Origin: a bacterium
Lineage (GTDB): Bacteria > UBP14 > UBA6098 > 4484-93
Length of the DNA: 34,694 nucleotides
Assembly (NCBI GenBank): GCA_021158465.1
Contig: JAGGUN010000010.1
Coordinates: forward strand, 1-34,694
Direction: 5' to 3'
The number at the start of each line of letters is the position of its first letter. The first letter of the stretch is position 1. This document shows, piece by piece, positions 8,639 to 16,801 of the stretch. The position numbers were made by a program, and so were the translations under genes. Below the pieces are notes generated by a model. It was given only the letters and a program-made list of their open reading frames with translations, searched no databases and was not told the DNA's origin.

Positions 8639-10499
8639 ATTTCCGTTCGTTCTCCTTATCCTCCTGTTCACACCGCTTTATTCTCAGCAGGTGATAGATG
8701 AGGCTCTACATCCTGTCGGTATGTCCTCTGACGACATCAGGTTCAGGATAGATGAATCCCCTTCTGACTGCTATCGTGTGAGTGTGGTCAATGATGTTAT
8801 GGAATCTCCGCTTTCTCTTTTCCCCCTGACCGAGGCGATAGCAGATAGGCTCCGGGGCAATACGGCAGGTGAAGATATAGTCTATCTTTCCTCGCTTCTT
8901 GACCGGAAGGTAAGAGGTTCCTACAGGGTTTCCATATCGAGGCGTCGTCCGCTCACCAATGCACTCCGGAAGCTCTATTCAGGGCTTGGTGGTAGTCTCT
9001 CCGATGATGAGGCGAACTATCTATGGGATGAGGCTCACAAGCTCTCCATTCCGCTCCAGAAGACGCTTGCTGTCGGTGTTCTCGGACTGGCTGAGGCGGT
9101 CAGATACCGAAACCTTGCGTTCTCATCACTGACCGACGAAGAGGTTCGCTTCCTCATGACGAATGCGCACAGATTGCTTATCGAGGATACAACCACGGCG
9201 GATGGAACTGAAGAGTTCTTCACTCGGCGGGTTCTTTGGATATCGAAGAAGATTGATTATGCATCGCTCTTCAAGGGTGGAGCGGTCCTTTCGAACGCTC
9301 TTTCCCGTATGGTGCATCAGCTTGAGGAGCAGGGCATCTATGAGATCGCTGACACTGTCTTGTTCCGCTTCCCGACACCTTGGGGAGATATTGTCCTCGG
9401 AAACGGAGGATGCAACGATTATACAGGGACACCACTTTTCCTTGTGGATGTTGGTGGCGATGACAGATACAATCTCCGTTGGAGACCGTTCTCCGTTATC
9501 ATTGACCTGTCTGGTAACGACAGATATGCAGCAGAGGGGGATTTCTCCGTCGCAACTGGATACTTCGGCTATCAGCTTATTATGGAGAAAAGCGGGGACG
9601 ATATATATACTGGAGGCTCTGCTTCGCTTGGCTGTGGTCTCTTTGGTGTCGGAATGCTCATAGATGAAGGCGGCAAGGACCGCTTTATCGGTGGCTCGTT
9701 CACGGAAGGGGCAGGAGCGTTTGGTATTGGTCTGCTTGTGAGCGGTGGCGGAAACGATGAATATATTTCCGAGCGATATTCACAGGGTTTTGGCTTCACT
9801 GGTGGTGCTGGCGTTATGATTGATACGAAAGGCTCTGACCTTTACACTGTAGGCAGAAAGTATGAGGATTTCCGTGAGGAGGATTTCTTTTCCTGTCTCT
9901 CTCAGGGGTTTGGTTTTGGGATAAGGGATGAGGCGTCAGGCGGCATAGGAGCTCTTTTTGACTTCGCTGGGAACGATGTCTATGTTGGCGACTACTTCGT
10001 TCAGGGGGCGAGCTACTGGTATGCCCTTGGCATTCTCTATGACCGTTCTGGGAATGATCGCTACCTTGCCAGGAGATACTCGCAGGGAGCAGGCACACAC
10101 TTGACGGCTGGGATACTCCTCGACAGGGAAGGAAACGATTACTACACTACCTGGGGTGTCTCGCAGGGCTGCGGGCATGACCTGTCGGTGGGTATGCTCG
10201 TCGATCTATCTGGGAACGACTCCTACACTGCGACAGTTCTCTCGCAGGGTGCTGGCAATGACAACGGGTTCGGTATCCTCGTTGATGTCGAAGGAAACGA
10301 TATCTATTCTGCCGCAAGAAACAGCCGGGTTCAGGGCTCGGGGAATAAGATGAGGGGGTTCTCCAGCCTTGGACTGCTGATTGACCTGTCTGGTGAGGAT
10401 ACATACTCCGAGGGGTATAAGAATAATGCCATTTATACATCAAAACAGTATGGAGTTGTGTATGACAATGAGATTAAAGGTTTTCATTGGGATTATTAG
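8631..10499 (+). CDS. Secreted protein with a 27-residue GNDxY tandem repeat domain
   Basis: I do not recognise a characterised homologue. The likely start is GTG at 8631, in the frame that runs on to 10499. It yields a signal peptide (hydrophobic FVLLILLFTPLYS, cleavage near residue 19) and overlaps the FmdB gene by 8 bases, so translation is probably coupled. Residues 20-250 are a mostly helical domain of unknown role. Residues 276-592 hold twelve repeats centred on GNDxY or GDDxY, mostly spaced 27 residues apart, with SQGxG and GxGILxD between them. Such regular Asp/Gly/Asn turns suggest a beta-solenoid, possibly calcium-binding. The C-terminus has no sorting domain I can identify. Its 3' end overlaps the next secreted protein gene by 38 bases, so the two are likely made together. 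Confidence 0.8.
   Translation: MSRFPFVLLILLFTPLYSQQVIDEALHPVGMSSDDIRFRIDESPSDCYRVSVVNDVMESPLSLFPLTEAIADRLRGNTAGEDIVYLSSLLDRKVRGSYRVSISRRRPLTNALRKLYSGLGGSLSDDEANYLWDEAHKLSIPLQKTLAVGVLGLAEAVRYRNLAFSSLTDEEVRFLMTNAHRLLIEDTTTADGTEEFFTRRVLWISKKIDYASLFKGGAVLSNALSRMVHQLEEQGIYEIADTVLFRFPTPWGDIVLGNGGCNDYTGTPLFLVDVGGDDRYNLRWRPFSVIIDLSGNDRYAAEGDFSVATGYFGYQLIMEKSGDDIYTGGSASLGCGLFGVGMLIDEGGKDRFIGGSFTEGAGAFGIGLLVSGGGNDEYISERYSQGFGFTGGAGVMIDTKGSDLYTVGRKYEDFREEDFFSCLSQGFGFGIRDEASGGIGALFDFAGNDVYVGDYFVQGASYWYALGILYDRSGNDRYLARRYSQGAGTHLTAGILLDREGNDYYTTWGVSQGCGHDLSVGMLVDLSGNDSYTATVLSQGAGNDNGFGILVDVEGNDIYSAARNSRVQGSGNKMRGFSSLGLLIDLSGEDTYSEGYKNNAIYTSKQYGVVYDNEIKGFHWDY
9456..10406 (+). repeat. Coding tandem repeat, 81-base period
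   Basis: Twelve copies of a G(N/D/K/S/E)Dx(Y/F) turn occur at residues 276, 295, 322, 348, 374, 401, 447, 474, 501, 528, 555 and 588 of the secreted protein. The spacing is 27 residues in most intervals, with 19 at the first, 46 (27+19) around residue 420, and 33 at the end. The repeats are diverged at DNA level, so they are not recent slippage products. Confidence 0.85.
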
Positions 10500-11475
10500 T
10501 GCACTTAGTATATTCCTTTTTGCATCCTTTGTCCGGTCTGACCCACTGAAAGATGCAGTGGATTCGCTCTTTGCCCAGGCGGAGCCTGATTCGCTTAAGG
10601 AAAAGCTCCTGCTTCTGGGGACTGATGCTATTCAGTATATATTCGAGTATACTGGCGTATCTGATAAGCCGGAAGAGAAGCTGGCAAAGGATGTGATAGT
10701 CTCATTTGGCAATGATGCAATTCCAGAGATGCTCTCCCAGCTCCGAACAGAGAATTGGATGAGGATGTGGGTTGCATCGGATATACTCGTCGAGATAGGG
10801 GATCCGCTCCCGCTCGAGGATGCGGTTCTTAAGGAAAGAAGAGAGAAGGTTGTCTCACATCTGCTTTATATATTGGAGAAGATTGCCCGACCATCCTCTT
10901 TGCGCGTCTTCAGGCATTTTGCTGTTTCAGGGAATAAATCTATCGCCTCGAGGGCGATTTCCGCTCTTGGCACACTGGGGGATACAACTGACATAAGGTT
11001 TGTTCTGAAGGCGACAAGGAGCGGTTCGCCTCGGGTTTGTCGTGGTGCGTATTCTGCACTTGGTAAGTTTGCCAGAAGAGGTGCTGTTCCCCCTGAGCTT
11101 GTTGGTGAGTCTGTGTCCTGTCTTGTCTCTGGGCTTGGAAGGAGGCATTACATCGAGCGAGATGTAGCGGTCGATGCACTCGCTGCTTTCGGGGATGATG
11201 CTGTAGAGTATCTTGAAAAATACTTGAATGAGCGGAATTTTTATGTAAGATATAATATAGTTCGCGTCCTCGAGCAGATTGGAACATCTGGTGCTTTTGA
11301 GGTTTTGACCAGCTTGTCAGAAGACGAAGACTGGGGAGTTCGCTGGGCGGTTGCGGAAGCCTGTGCTAATGCCGATTTCCCGAACGGTGAGCTCCTGCTG
11401 AGAAGGATGCTTAATGTAGAGGAGAGCAGGTTTTTGAGAACGAGGCTGTCCACCTTACTAACAGAGGGGGATTAA
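10462..11475 (+). CDS. Secreted HEAT-repeat-like protein
   Basis: A 337-residue exported protein. The ATG at 10462 has GGAG 6 bases upstream and is followed by an uncleaved or weakly cleavable hydrophobic segment, VFIGIISALSIFLFASF. The rest is helical and fits HEAT/PBS-lyase-like repeats. Recurrent units such as IASRAISALGTLGD, VCRGAYSALGKFA, ERDVAVDALAAFGDDA, VRYNIVRVLEQIG and VRWAVAEACANAD are each about 30-40 residues long. These scaffolds bind other proteins; no catalytic residues stand out. The gene starts inside the 3' end of the repeat protein gene and ends one base before divIVA. A partnership with the 27-residue-repeat protein in the envelope is a reasonable inference. Confidence 0.82.
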   Translation: MTMRLKVFIGIISALSIFLFASFVRSDPLKDAVDSLFAQAEPDSLKEKLLLLGTDAIQYIFEYTGVSDKPEEKLAKDVIVSFGNDAIPEMLSQLRTENWMRMWVASDILVEIGDPLPLEDAVLKERREKVVSHLLYILEKIARPSSLRVFRHFAVSGNKSIASRAISALGTLGDTTDIRFVLKATRSGSPRVCRGAYSALGKFARRGAVPPELVGESVSCLVSGLGRRHYIERDVAVDALAAFGDDAVEYLEKYLNERNFYVRYNIVRVLEQIGTSGAFEVLTSLSEDEDWGVRWAVAEACANADFPNGELLLRRMLNVEESRFLRTRLSTLLTEGD

Positions 11476-11476
11476 G

Positions 11477-12076
11477 ATGAGGTTGACGCCTCAGCAGATA
11501 AGGAACCAGACATTTAAGAAGACAGTTTTTGGTGGGTATGCTCCGAATGAAGTGGAGGAGTTTTTAGCGGCAGTCGAAACAACAGTTTCCGACCTTATCT
11601 CCGAGACAGAGAACCTCAGGGGAGTGATTGAGAATCTAAACATGAGGATTTCTCGCCTTGAACAGGAAAGGGAAGAGGTAAAGAAATTGAAAGAGCAGGC
11701 TAAGGCAGAGGCTGAGGATATACTTCTGTCTGCACAGGAGCAGTACCGTGAGCTTAAACGCCAGATAGATGATGAGCGCCGCCGCTTGGAGGATGAGGTC
11801 GAGATCGAAATCTCCCGCAAAAAGGATGAACTGTACCAGTTCGAGCTAATCAAGAACGGGTTCAAAAGGCGGCTAAAACATCTTCTGGAGGAGTTTTCTG
11901 CCATTGTCGATTCCCTTGACCGGGAACAGGAGTTCAGGAAGTTGAGGAGTGTAATCGACTTTGCGGAGAAGGATTACATACCCGATGAGCCTGTATCCAT
12001 ACCGGAACTATTGCAAAGCACCAGGTACAGATTTGTTCATTCAATCTTTGAGAAAGAGGAGGATGAAGATGCTTGA
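11477..12076 (+). CDS. divIVA: DivIVA-domain coiled-coil protein
   Basis: A 199-residue protein. The N-terminal DivIVA motif, LTPQQIRNQTFKKTVFGGY followed by NEVEEFL, is the membrane-binding part that recognises curved membrane at poles or septa. A coiled coil runs from about residue 35 to 130, with many Glu, Lys and Arg residues. The C-terminal 60 residues are more globular and end in an acidic tail. Family members organise division, polarity or cell-wall growth. A GAGGGGG sits 8 bases before the ATG. The 3' end overlaps the phosphorylase gene by 8 bases. DivIVA is best known from Gram-positive bacteria, so its presence in an apparently two-membrane organism is notable. Confidence 0.88.
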   Translation: MRLTPQQIRNQTFKKTVFGGYAPNEVEEFLAAVETTVSDLISETENLRGVIENLNMRISRLEQEREEVKKLKEQAKAEAEDILLSAQEQYRELKRQIDDERRRLEDEVEIEISRKKDELYQFELIKNGFKRRLKHLLEEFSAIVDSLDREQEFRKLRSVIDFAEKDYIPDEPVSIPELLQSTRYRFVHSIFEKEEDEDA

Positions 12077-12890
12077 TATTATCCCTATGCTGAAGGAGAC
12101 GGTTGATTACCTGCATTCACAGGCGAGGTTCAGGGCGGAGATAGGTATTATCCTGGGTTCTGGACTTGGGCGCCTTGGAGAAAGGATTAAGGTAGAGGAA
12201 GGTATACCGTATTCCCAGATACCACATTTCCCTGTATCCACCGTGCCTGGACACGAGGGGAAGCTGATTCTGGGGCAGCTTGGTGGTAAGAGTATCATCG
12301 CTATGAAGGGGCGGTTCCACTACTACGAGGGATACTCCCTCAAGGAGGTTACCTACCCTGTCCGAGTGATGAAAAGGCTGGGAGTTAAGCGACTTCTTAT
12401 CTCCAATGCTGCCGGTGGTATAAACCCGAGCTTCGAGATAGGCGATGTTATGATGATAACCGACCATATAAATCTTATGGGTGCATCACCTATTCGGGGA
12501 AGGCACTCGGAGGAGCTTGGTGTCCGCTTTCCCGATATGTCCGACGCATACTCGAAGAAGCTGCGTGCACTTGCCCGTGAGGTTGCACTGGAGAACAATA
12601 TCTATCTCCACGAGGGGGTTTATGCAGGGTTGTCGGGCCCAAACTTCGAGACAGCGGCAGAATACAGGTTCTTAAGGTTCATCGGTGCAGACGCTGTCGG
12701 GATGTCAACTGTGCCTGAGGTGATTGTTGCTGCTCAGGTCGGAGTGAGTGTGCTTGCTTTCTCTGTCATAACGGATAAGTGCATCCCCGATCTACTTGAA
12801 CCCGTTTCTCATATAAAGGTATTAAGAGGGGCAGAGAAGGGGTCAGCTACCCTTTCCCGCCTTATGGAAAAGATAGTGGAAAAACTATAA
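12069..12890 (+). CDS. punA: Purine nucleoside phosphorylase, trimeric type
   Basis: This enzyme cleaves purine (deoxy)ribonucleosides with phosphate to give base and (deoxy)ribose-1-phosphate for salvage. The 273-residue length fits the trimeric PNP/MTAP family. The phosphate site is present: GSGLG with Ser31, VPGHEGK with His62, and GRFHYYEG with Arg82, His84 and Tyr86. SNAAGG (Asn113) and GMSTVPEV are also present, as is the base-site Glu194 in GPNFETAAE. The residue equivalent to human PNP Asn243 is Asp236 (SVITDKC), which may favour 6-amino purines. The start was chosen because AGGAGG at 12057-12062 lies 6 bases before the ATG at 12069. The in-frame ATG at 12063 directly abuts the ribosome binding site. 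Confidence 0.93.
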   Translation: MLDIIPMLKETVDYLHSQARFRAEIGIILGSGLGRLGERIKVEEGIPYSQIPHFPVSTVPGHEGKLILGQLGGKSIIAMKGRFHYYEGYSLKEVTYPVRVMKRLGVKRLLISNAAGGINPSFEIGDVMMITDHINLMGASPIRGRHSEELGVRFPDMSDAYSKKLRALAREVALENNIYLHEGVYAGLSGPNFETAAEYRFLRFIGADAVGMSTVPEVIVAAQVGVSVLAFSVITDKCIPDLLEPVSHIKVLRGAEKGSATLSRLMEKIVEKL

Positions 12891-12907
12891 CGCAGGAAGG
12901 TGTTTAA

Positions 12908-13345
12908 ATGGATAATTCGGGCACTTTCAGGGCGAGCGGGTTTGATGACATAAAAAGGGAGATGGATTCCCTTTTCCAGAGCATAGCCAAGGCGCGCTAC
13001 TTCCCGCCACTCGGCACATTGAACCTCTGGCATCCTCCAACGGATGTTTACGAAACGGATAATCTCTTTGTCATCATTGTAGAGATTGCCGGCATCGACA
13101 AGAATGAACTTTCAATCGTCCTCAAGGATAGAATCCTCTCCATTTGTGGCGCCAGAGAGGAAAAGATTCCGCTGTCCAGACCCATCTTCCACAACATAGA
13201 GATAAACTATGGTCCTTTTGAGAGGAATATCCAGTTTCCCTGTGATGTTTCTCCTGATAATATTAAAGCAAGTTATAAAAACGGTTTTTTGATTATAGAA
13301 GTCAGGAAGAAACACCCGACAAAGAAGGAGATCAATATAGAATGA
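12908..13345 (+). CDS. Small heat shock protein, Hsp20/alpha-crystallin family
   Basis: A 145-residue ATP-independent holdase that binds unfolding proteins. The alpha-crystallin domain runs from about residue 42 (PPTDVYETDNLFVI) to 136. It contains the conserved VEIAGIDKNEL and the GFLIIEVRK strand, close to the A-x-x-x-n-G-v-L hallmark (here ASYKNGFLIIEV). The N-terminal arm is short and the C-terminal tail ends EINIE, which resembles the IxI anchor used for oligomer assembly. AGGAAGGTG precedes the ATG. Its stop overlaps the lon start (ATGA), so the chaperone and protease are translated together. I see no CIRCE element upstream. Confidence 0.93.
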   Translation: MDNSGTFRASGFDDIKREMDSLFQSIAKARYFPPLGTLNLWHPPTDVYETDNLFVIIVEIAGIDKNELSIVLKDRILSICGAREEKIPLSRPIFHNIEINYGPFERNIQFPCDVSPDNIKASYKNGFLIIEVRKKHPTKKEINIE

Positions 13346-15699
13346 ACGAAAGGGAAAAGATAGCAGCCTCAAAGGAGTATATCGAACTGCCGATACTTCC
13401 CCTCCGGAATATGGTCTCTTTTCCTGGACTTTTTCTCCCGTTGGCTGTTTCGGACGAGACCTCCATTAAGATAGTCGACGACGCCCTTTCGAGGAACAAG
13501 ATAGTCGGGCTTTTCCTCATTGAGGAGACTTCCAGCAAGAAACCAGGGTTTGCCGATGTATATCGAGTGGGTGTCGCTGCACAGATAGTCAAGTTCTTCC
13601 GCTATCCGGATGGCACAATCCGTTTCCTCTGCCAGGGGATTGAGAGGGTGAGGATTGAAGAGCCTGTGCAAGAGGAACCTTATCTTGTCGTCCGTGTCAG
13701 GAAGCTCGAGGACATCTCTACAAACTCTAAGGAAGAAAATGCCCTTATGCTATCTGTGGCGCAGAACTTTAAGGAGATAGTTGAGATAGCTCCTTACTTC
13801 CCCGAGGATGTAAAGGACGCAATAAAGGGGTCACTCTTCGCTATCAAGGAGAGCCCTTCGCGCCTCTCGGATATGGTAGCAGCTAATCTGAATATCCCAC
13901 CCAAGGAAAAGCAGAAACTACTTGAAGAGTTAGATGTTTGCAGGCGTCTCAAACGGATAAGCGAGTATCTTGTCAAGGAGCTTGCTATACTTAAGCTTTC
14001 CAAAGAGATGCGGGAAAAGGCTACCGATTCTATCGAGAAGGCACAGCGTGAGTACTTCCTGCGTGAGCAGTTGAAGGCTATAAAGCGTGAGCTTGGTGAG
14101 GAGGATGAGACAGGGCGAGAGCTTGCCGAGCTTGAGGAGGAGGTAAAATCGATGGATATGCCCAAAGAGGCGAGGGAGGCTGCTCTACACGAGATAAATC
14201 GCCTCCGGGTGATGAACCCTGCATCGGCGGAATACTCTGTCTCGAAGACATACATCGACTGGCTCGTTAACCTTCCCTGGAGGCATTATACAAAGGACAA
14301 TCTCGAGCTGAAGTCCGCTATTCAGACCCTTGATGAAGACCACCATGATCTGGAGAAGGTTAAAGAGAGGATTATTGAGTATCTTGCGGTCAGGAAGCTT
14401 AAGAGCGATGTGAAGGGTCCGATACTCTGCTTCGTTGGACCGCCAGGGGTTGGGAAAACATCCCTCGGAATGTCCATCGCCAGAGCGCTTGGTAGGAAGT
14501 TCGTGAGGATATCGCTCGGTGGTATGCATGATGAAGCTGAGATTCGAGGGCACCGTAGGACATATGTTGGAGCGCTACCAGGGCGCATCATCCAGGGGAT
14601 AAGACGAGCGGGTAGTGCAAATCCAGTCTTTATGCTGGATGAGATCGACAAGCTCGGTGCCGACTTCCGAGGGGATCCGGCGTCTGCCCTGCTTGAGGTG
14701 CTGGACCCTGAGCAGAACTTCTCCTTCTCTGACAACTATCTCGAGGTCCCGTTCGACCTGTCAAAGGTGCTCTTTATCGCTACTGCAAACTACCTCGACC
14801 CGATTCCGAGGGTCCTCCTCGACCGGATGGAGGTGATAAACCTCTCCGGCTACACAGAGATAGAGAAGATGCACATCGCCAAGAAGTTCCTGATTAAAAA
14901 GGAGCTGGATAACCATGGGCTAACAAGCTCTATGTTCTCCATAACTGACTCTGCGTTGAGGCGAATAATCAACGAATATACGATGGAGGCGGGTGTCAGG
15001 AACCTTGCCAGGAGTATTGCGAACCTGTGTCGGAAGGCTGCAAAGTCGATTGCACTCGGTGAGTTAAAGAAGGTCAGGATCACGGCGCGTAACATCGAGG
15101 ATTATCTTGGACCACCAAAATTTCCTAAGGAATATAAGCTCAAATTCAACAGACCTGGTGTTGCAACAGGTCTGGCATGGACAAGATACGGCGGAGAGGT
15201 ACTGTTTGTTGAGGCTGCTGCGATGAAGGGGAGTCCAAAGCTCGTTCTTACCGGTTCGCTTGGCAATGTTATGAAGGAATCCGCTATGATAGCACTCTCT
15301 TTCCTCCGCTCCAATGCCGAGCGCTATAGTATTGATTTCGAGTTCGACAAACACAGCATCCATATTCATGTCCCTGAGGGAGCAATCCCCAAGGATGGTC
15401 CGTCGGCGGGTGTCACAATTGTTACCGCACTCTTCTCCCTATTCAAAAGGAAGACGATACCATCGGATATAGCGATGACTGGCGAGATAACCCTTCGTGG
15501 TGATATCCTCCCTATCGGAGGCTTGAAGGAGAAGCTTTTGGCTGCTCACAGGGCGCACATCAGGGATGTGATTATCCCCGTGGAGAACAAGAAGAACCTC
15601 GTCGATGTTCCGGAGGAGATAAAGCGAGATATAAAGATAACCTTTGTCGATTCGGTCGATGATGTGATAAACTATGTGTTCGGAGGAAGGAAGAGATGA
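13342..15699 (+). CDS. lon: ATP-dependent protease Lon
   Basis: A full-length bacterial LonA of 785 residues that degrades misfolded and short-lived regulatory proteins. The substrate-binding LON domain starts at about residue 16 (LPILPLRNMVSFPG). Walker A is GPPGVGKT at 366-373 and Walker B is VFMLDEIDKLG. The protease domain holds the catalytic dyad Ser688 in KDGPSAGV and Lys731 in GGLKEKLLAAH. Their 43-residue spacing equals that in E. coli Lon. All key residues are intact. It overlaps hsp20 by four bases upstream and thi4 by four bases downstream, which suggests a coupled proteostasis block. Confidence 0.98.
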   Translation: MNEREKIAASKEYIELPILPLRNMVSFPGLFLPLAVSDETSIKIVDDALSRNKIVGLFLIEETSSKKPGFADVYRVGVAAQIVKFFRYPDGTIRFLCQGIERVRIEEPVQEEPYLVVRVRKLEDISTNSKEENALMLSVAQNFKEIVEIAPYFPEDVKDAIKGSLFAIKESPSRLSDMVAANLNIPPKEKQKLLEELDVCRRLKRISEYLVKELAILKLSKEMREKATDSIEKAQREYFLREQLKAIKRELGEEDETGRELAELEEEVKSMDMPKEAREAALHEINRLRVMNPASAEYSVSKTYIDWLVNLPWRHYTKDNLELKSAIQTLDEDHHDLEKVKERIIEYLAVRKLKSDVKGPILCFVGPPGVGKTSLGMSIARALGRKFVRISLGGMHDEAEIRGHRRTYVGALPGRIIQGIRRAGSANPVFMLDEIDKLGADFRGDPASALLEVLDPEQNFSFSDNYLEVPFDLSKVLFIATANYLDPIPRVLLDRMEVINLSGYTEIEKMHIAKKFLIKKELDNHGLTSSMFSITDSALRRIINEYTMEAGVRNLARSIANLCRKAAKSIALGELKKVRITARNIEDYLGPPKFPKEYKLKFNRPGVATGLAWTRYGGEVLFVEAAAMKGSPKLVLTGSLGNVMKESAMIALSFLRSNAERYSIDFEFDKHSIHIHVPEGAIPKDGPSAGVTIVTALFSLFKRKTIPSDIAMTGEITLRGDILPIGGLKEKLLAAHRAHIRDVIIPVENKKNLVDVPEEIKRDIKITFVDSVDDVINYVFGGRKR

Positions 15700-16481
15700 G
15701 CTTCACGGATATAAAGATATCTAAGGCTATAGTCGATGACTATTTCAGGAAGTTAGCATCCTCTCTTGAGCTTGATGTGGCAATTGTTGGAGCCGGTCCA
15801 GCTGGGCTTACAGCAGGCTATTTCATCGCGAAGCAGGGATATAGGGTCTCGCTTTTCGAGAAGAGGCTTTCTGTGGGTGGCGGCATATGGGGTGGCGGGA
15901 TGATGTTCAATACGGTAGTTGTGAGTGAGGAGGCGAGCGGTATCCTTGATGAACTTGGTGTTCGATACAGAGAAACAAATGATAGCCTTTACACAGCGGA
16001 TGCGATGGAATTTGCTGGTGCTCTCATCTACCGCTCGACGCAGGCGGGGTTGCGGATATTCAATCTTGTGACCGTTGAGGACCTCCTCGTGAAAGGTGGG
16101 AGGGTTGAGGGGTTGGTGATAAACTGGTCACCTGCCGAGGCGGCATCGCTCCCTGTTGACCCGCTCACTGTTCAGTCTCGATATTCTGTCGATGCCACGG
16201 GACATCCGTTGGAGGTTGTCAAGACGCTTTGCAGGAAGAGCGGTGTTCGGCTCTTTACGGAAACAGGTGCTATCCTCGGTGAACGCTCGATGTGCGCCGA
16301 TGAAGGCGAAAAGTTCGTTGTGGAAAATACAGGAGAGATTGCGCCGAATATGTTCGTTGCTGGTATGGCTGCTTGTGCCGCATTTGGCGGTCCAAGGATG
16401 GGACCGATATTCGGCGGTATGCTCCTTTCGGGAAAGAAGGTCGCAGATATTATAATAAACAGGCTCGAGGAGAAGAAATGA
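15696..16481 (+). CDS. thi4: Thiazole synthase Thi4 (archaeal/anaerobic type)
   Basis: Thi4 builds the adenylated thiazole precursor of thiamine from NAD, glycine and a sulfur source. The 261-residue length and the FAD/NAD-binding GAGPAGLTAGYF, the GGGIWGGGMMF loop, and the C-terminal MFVAGMAAC and GGPRMGPIFGGM segments are diagnostic. Where eukaryotic suicide enzymes place the sacrificial cysteine, this protein has SVDATGHP with His170. This matches the sulfide-dependent archaeal and anaerobic enzymes, so free sulfide is the likely sulfur donor. A cysteine in KTLCRKS lies nine residues later, so an alignment should confirm this. It overlaps lon and the MIP18-family gene by four bases each. 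No other thiamine gene is present. Confidence 0.93.
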   Translation: MSFTDIKISKAIVDDYFRKLASSLELDVAIVGAGPAGLTAGYFIAKQGYRVSLFEKRLSVGGGIWGGGMMFNTVVVSEEASGILDELGVRYRETNDSLYTADAMEFAGALIYRSTQAGLRIFNLVTVEDLLVKGGRVEGLVINWSPAEAASLPVDPLTVQSRYSVDATGHPLEVVKTLCRKSGVRLFTETGAILGERSMCADEGEKFVVENTGEIAPNMFVAGMAACAAFGGPRMGPIFGGMLLSGKKVADIIINRLEEKK

Positions 16482-16801
16482 CCGAGAACGAGAGGATAAA
16501 AAAGGATGTTATCTCCACCCTCAGGCAGATTTACGACCCCGAGATACCCGTCTCTGTTTATGACCTCGGCTTCATCTACGATGTGGCGGTCGAGGATGGC
16601 AATGTAAAGATAGCTATGACGCTTACTGTTCCAGGCTGTCCGCTCCGCCAGATGATAACACAGCAGGTAGAGCAGGGTATAAGAGCTATTGAGGGGGTTG
16701 AGAATGTAGAGGTAACCCTCACCTTCGACCCACCCTGGACCCCAGACAGAATAACGGAAGAAGGGAAGAAGCTCCTCCGCTCCTATGGGTACAAGATTTA
16801 A
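16478..16801 (+). CDS. MIP18/DUF59-family iron-sulfur assembly protein (SufT/PaaD-like)
   Basis: A 107-residue single-domain MIP18 (DUF59) protein. The conserved acidic start, YDPEIPVSVYDLGFIYDV, is visible, as is the reactive-cysteine segment TLTVPGCPLRQMI. Relatives act in maturation or repair of Fe-S proteins (SufT, PaaD, human CIAO2). The ATGA overlap with thi4 suggests coupling, and Thi4 enzymes of this type need Fe(II), so an iron-handling partner would make sense. The exact target is unknown. The 3' end overlaps pcm by 17 bases. Confidence 0.9.
   Translation: MTENERIKKDVISTLRQIYDPEIPVSVYDLGFIYDVAVEDGNVKIAMTLTVPGCPLRQMITQQVEQGIRAIEGVENVEVTLTFDPPWTPDRITEEGKKLLRSYGYKI

Noticed and set aside
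9456-10406. RTX calcium-binding toxin repeats
   Set aside because: The period is 27 residues, not 9, the GGxGxDxUx consensus is absent, and no type I secretion signal or transporter is seen.
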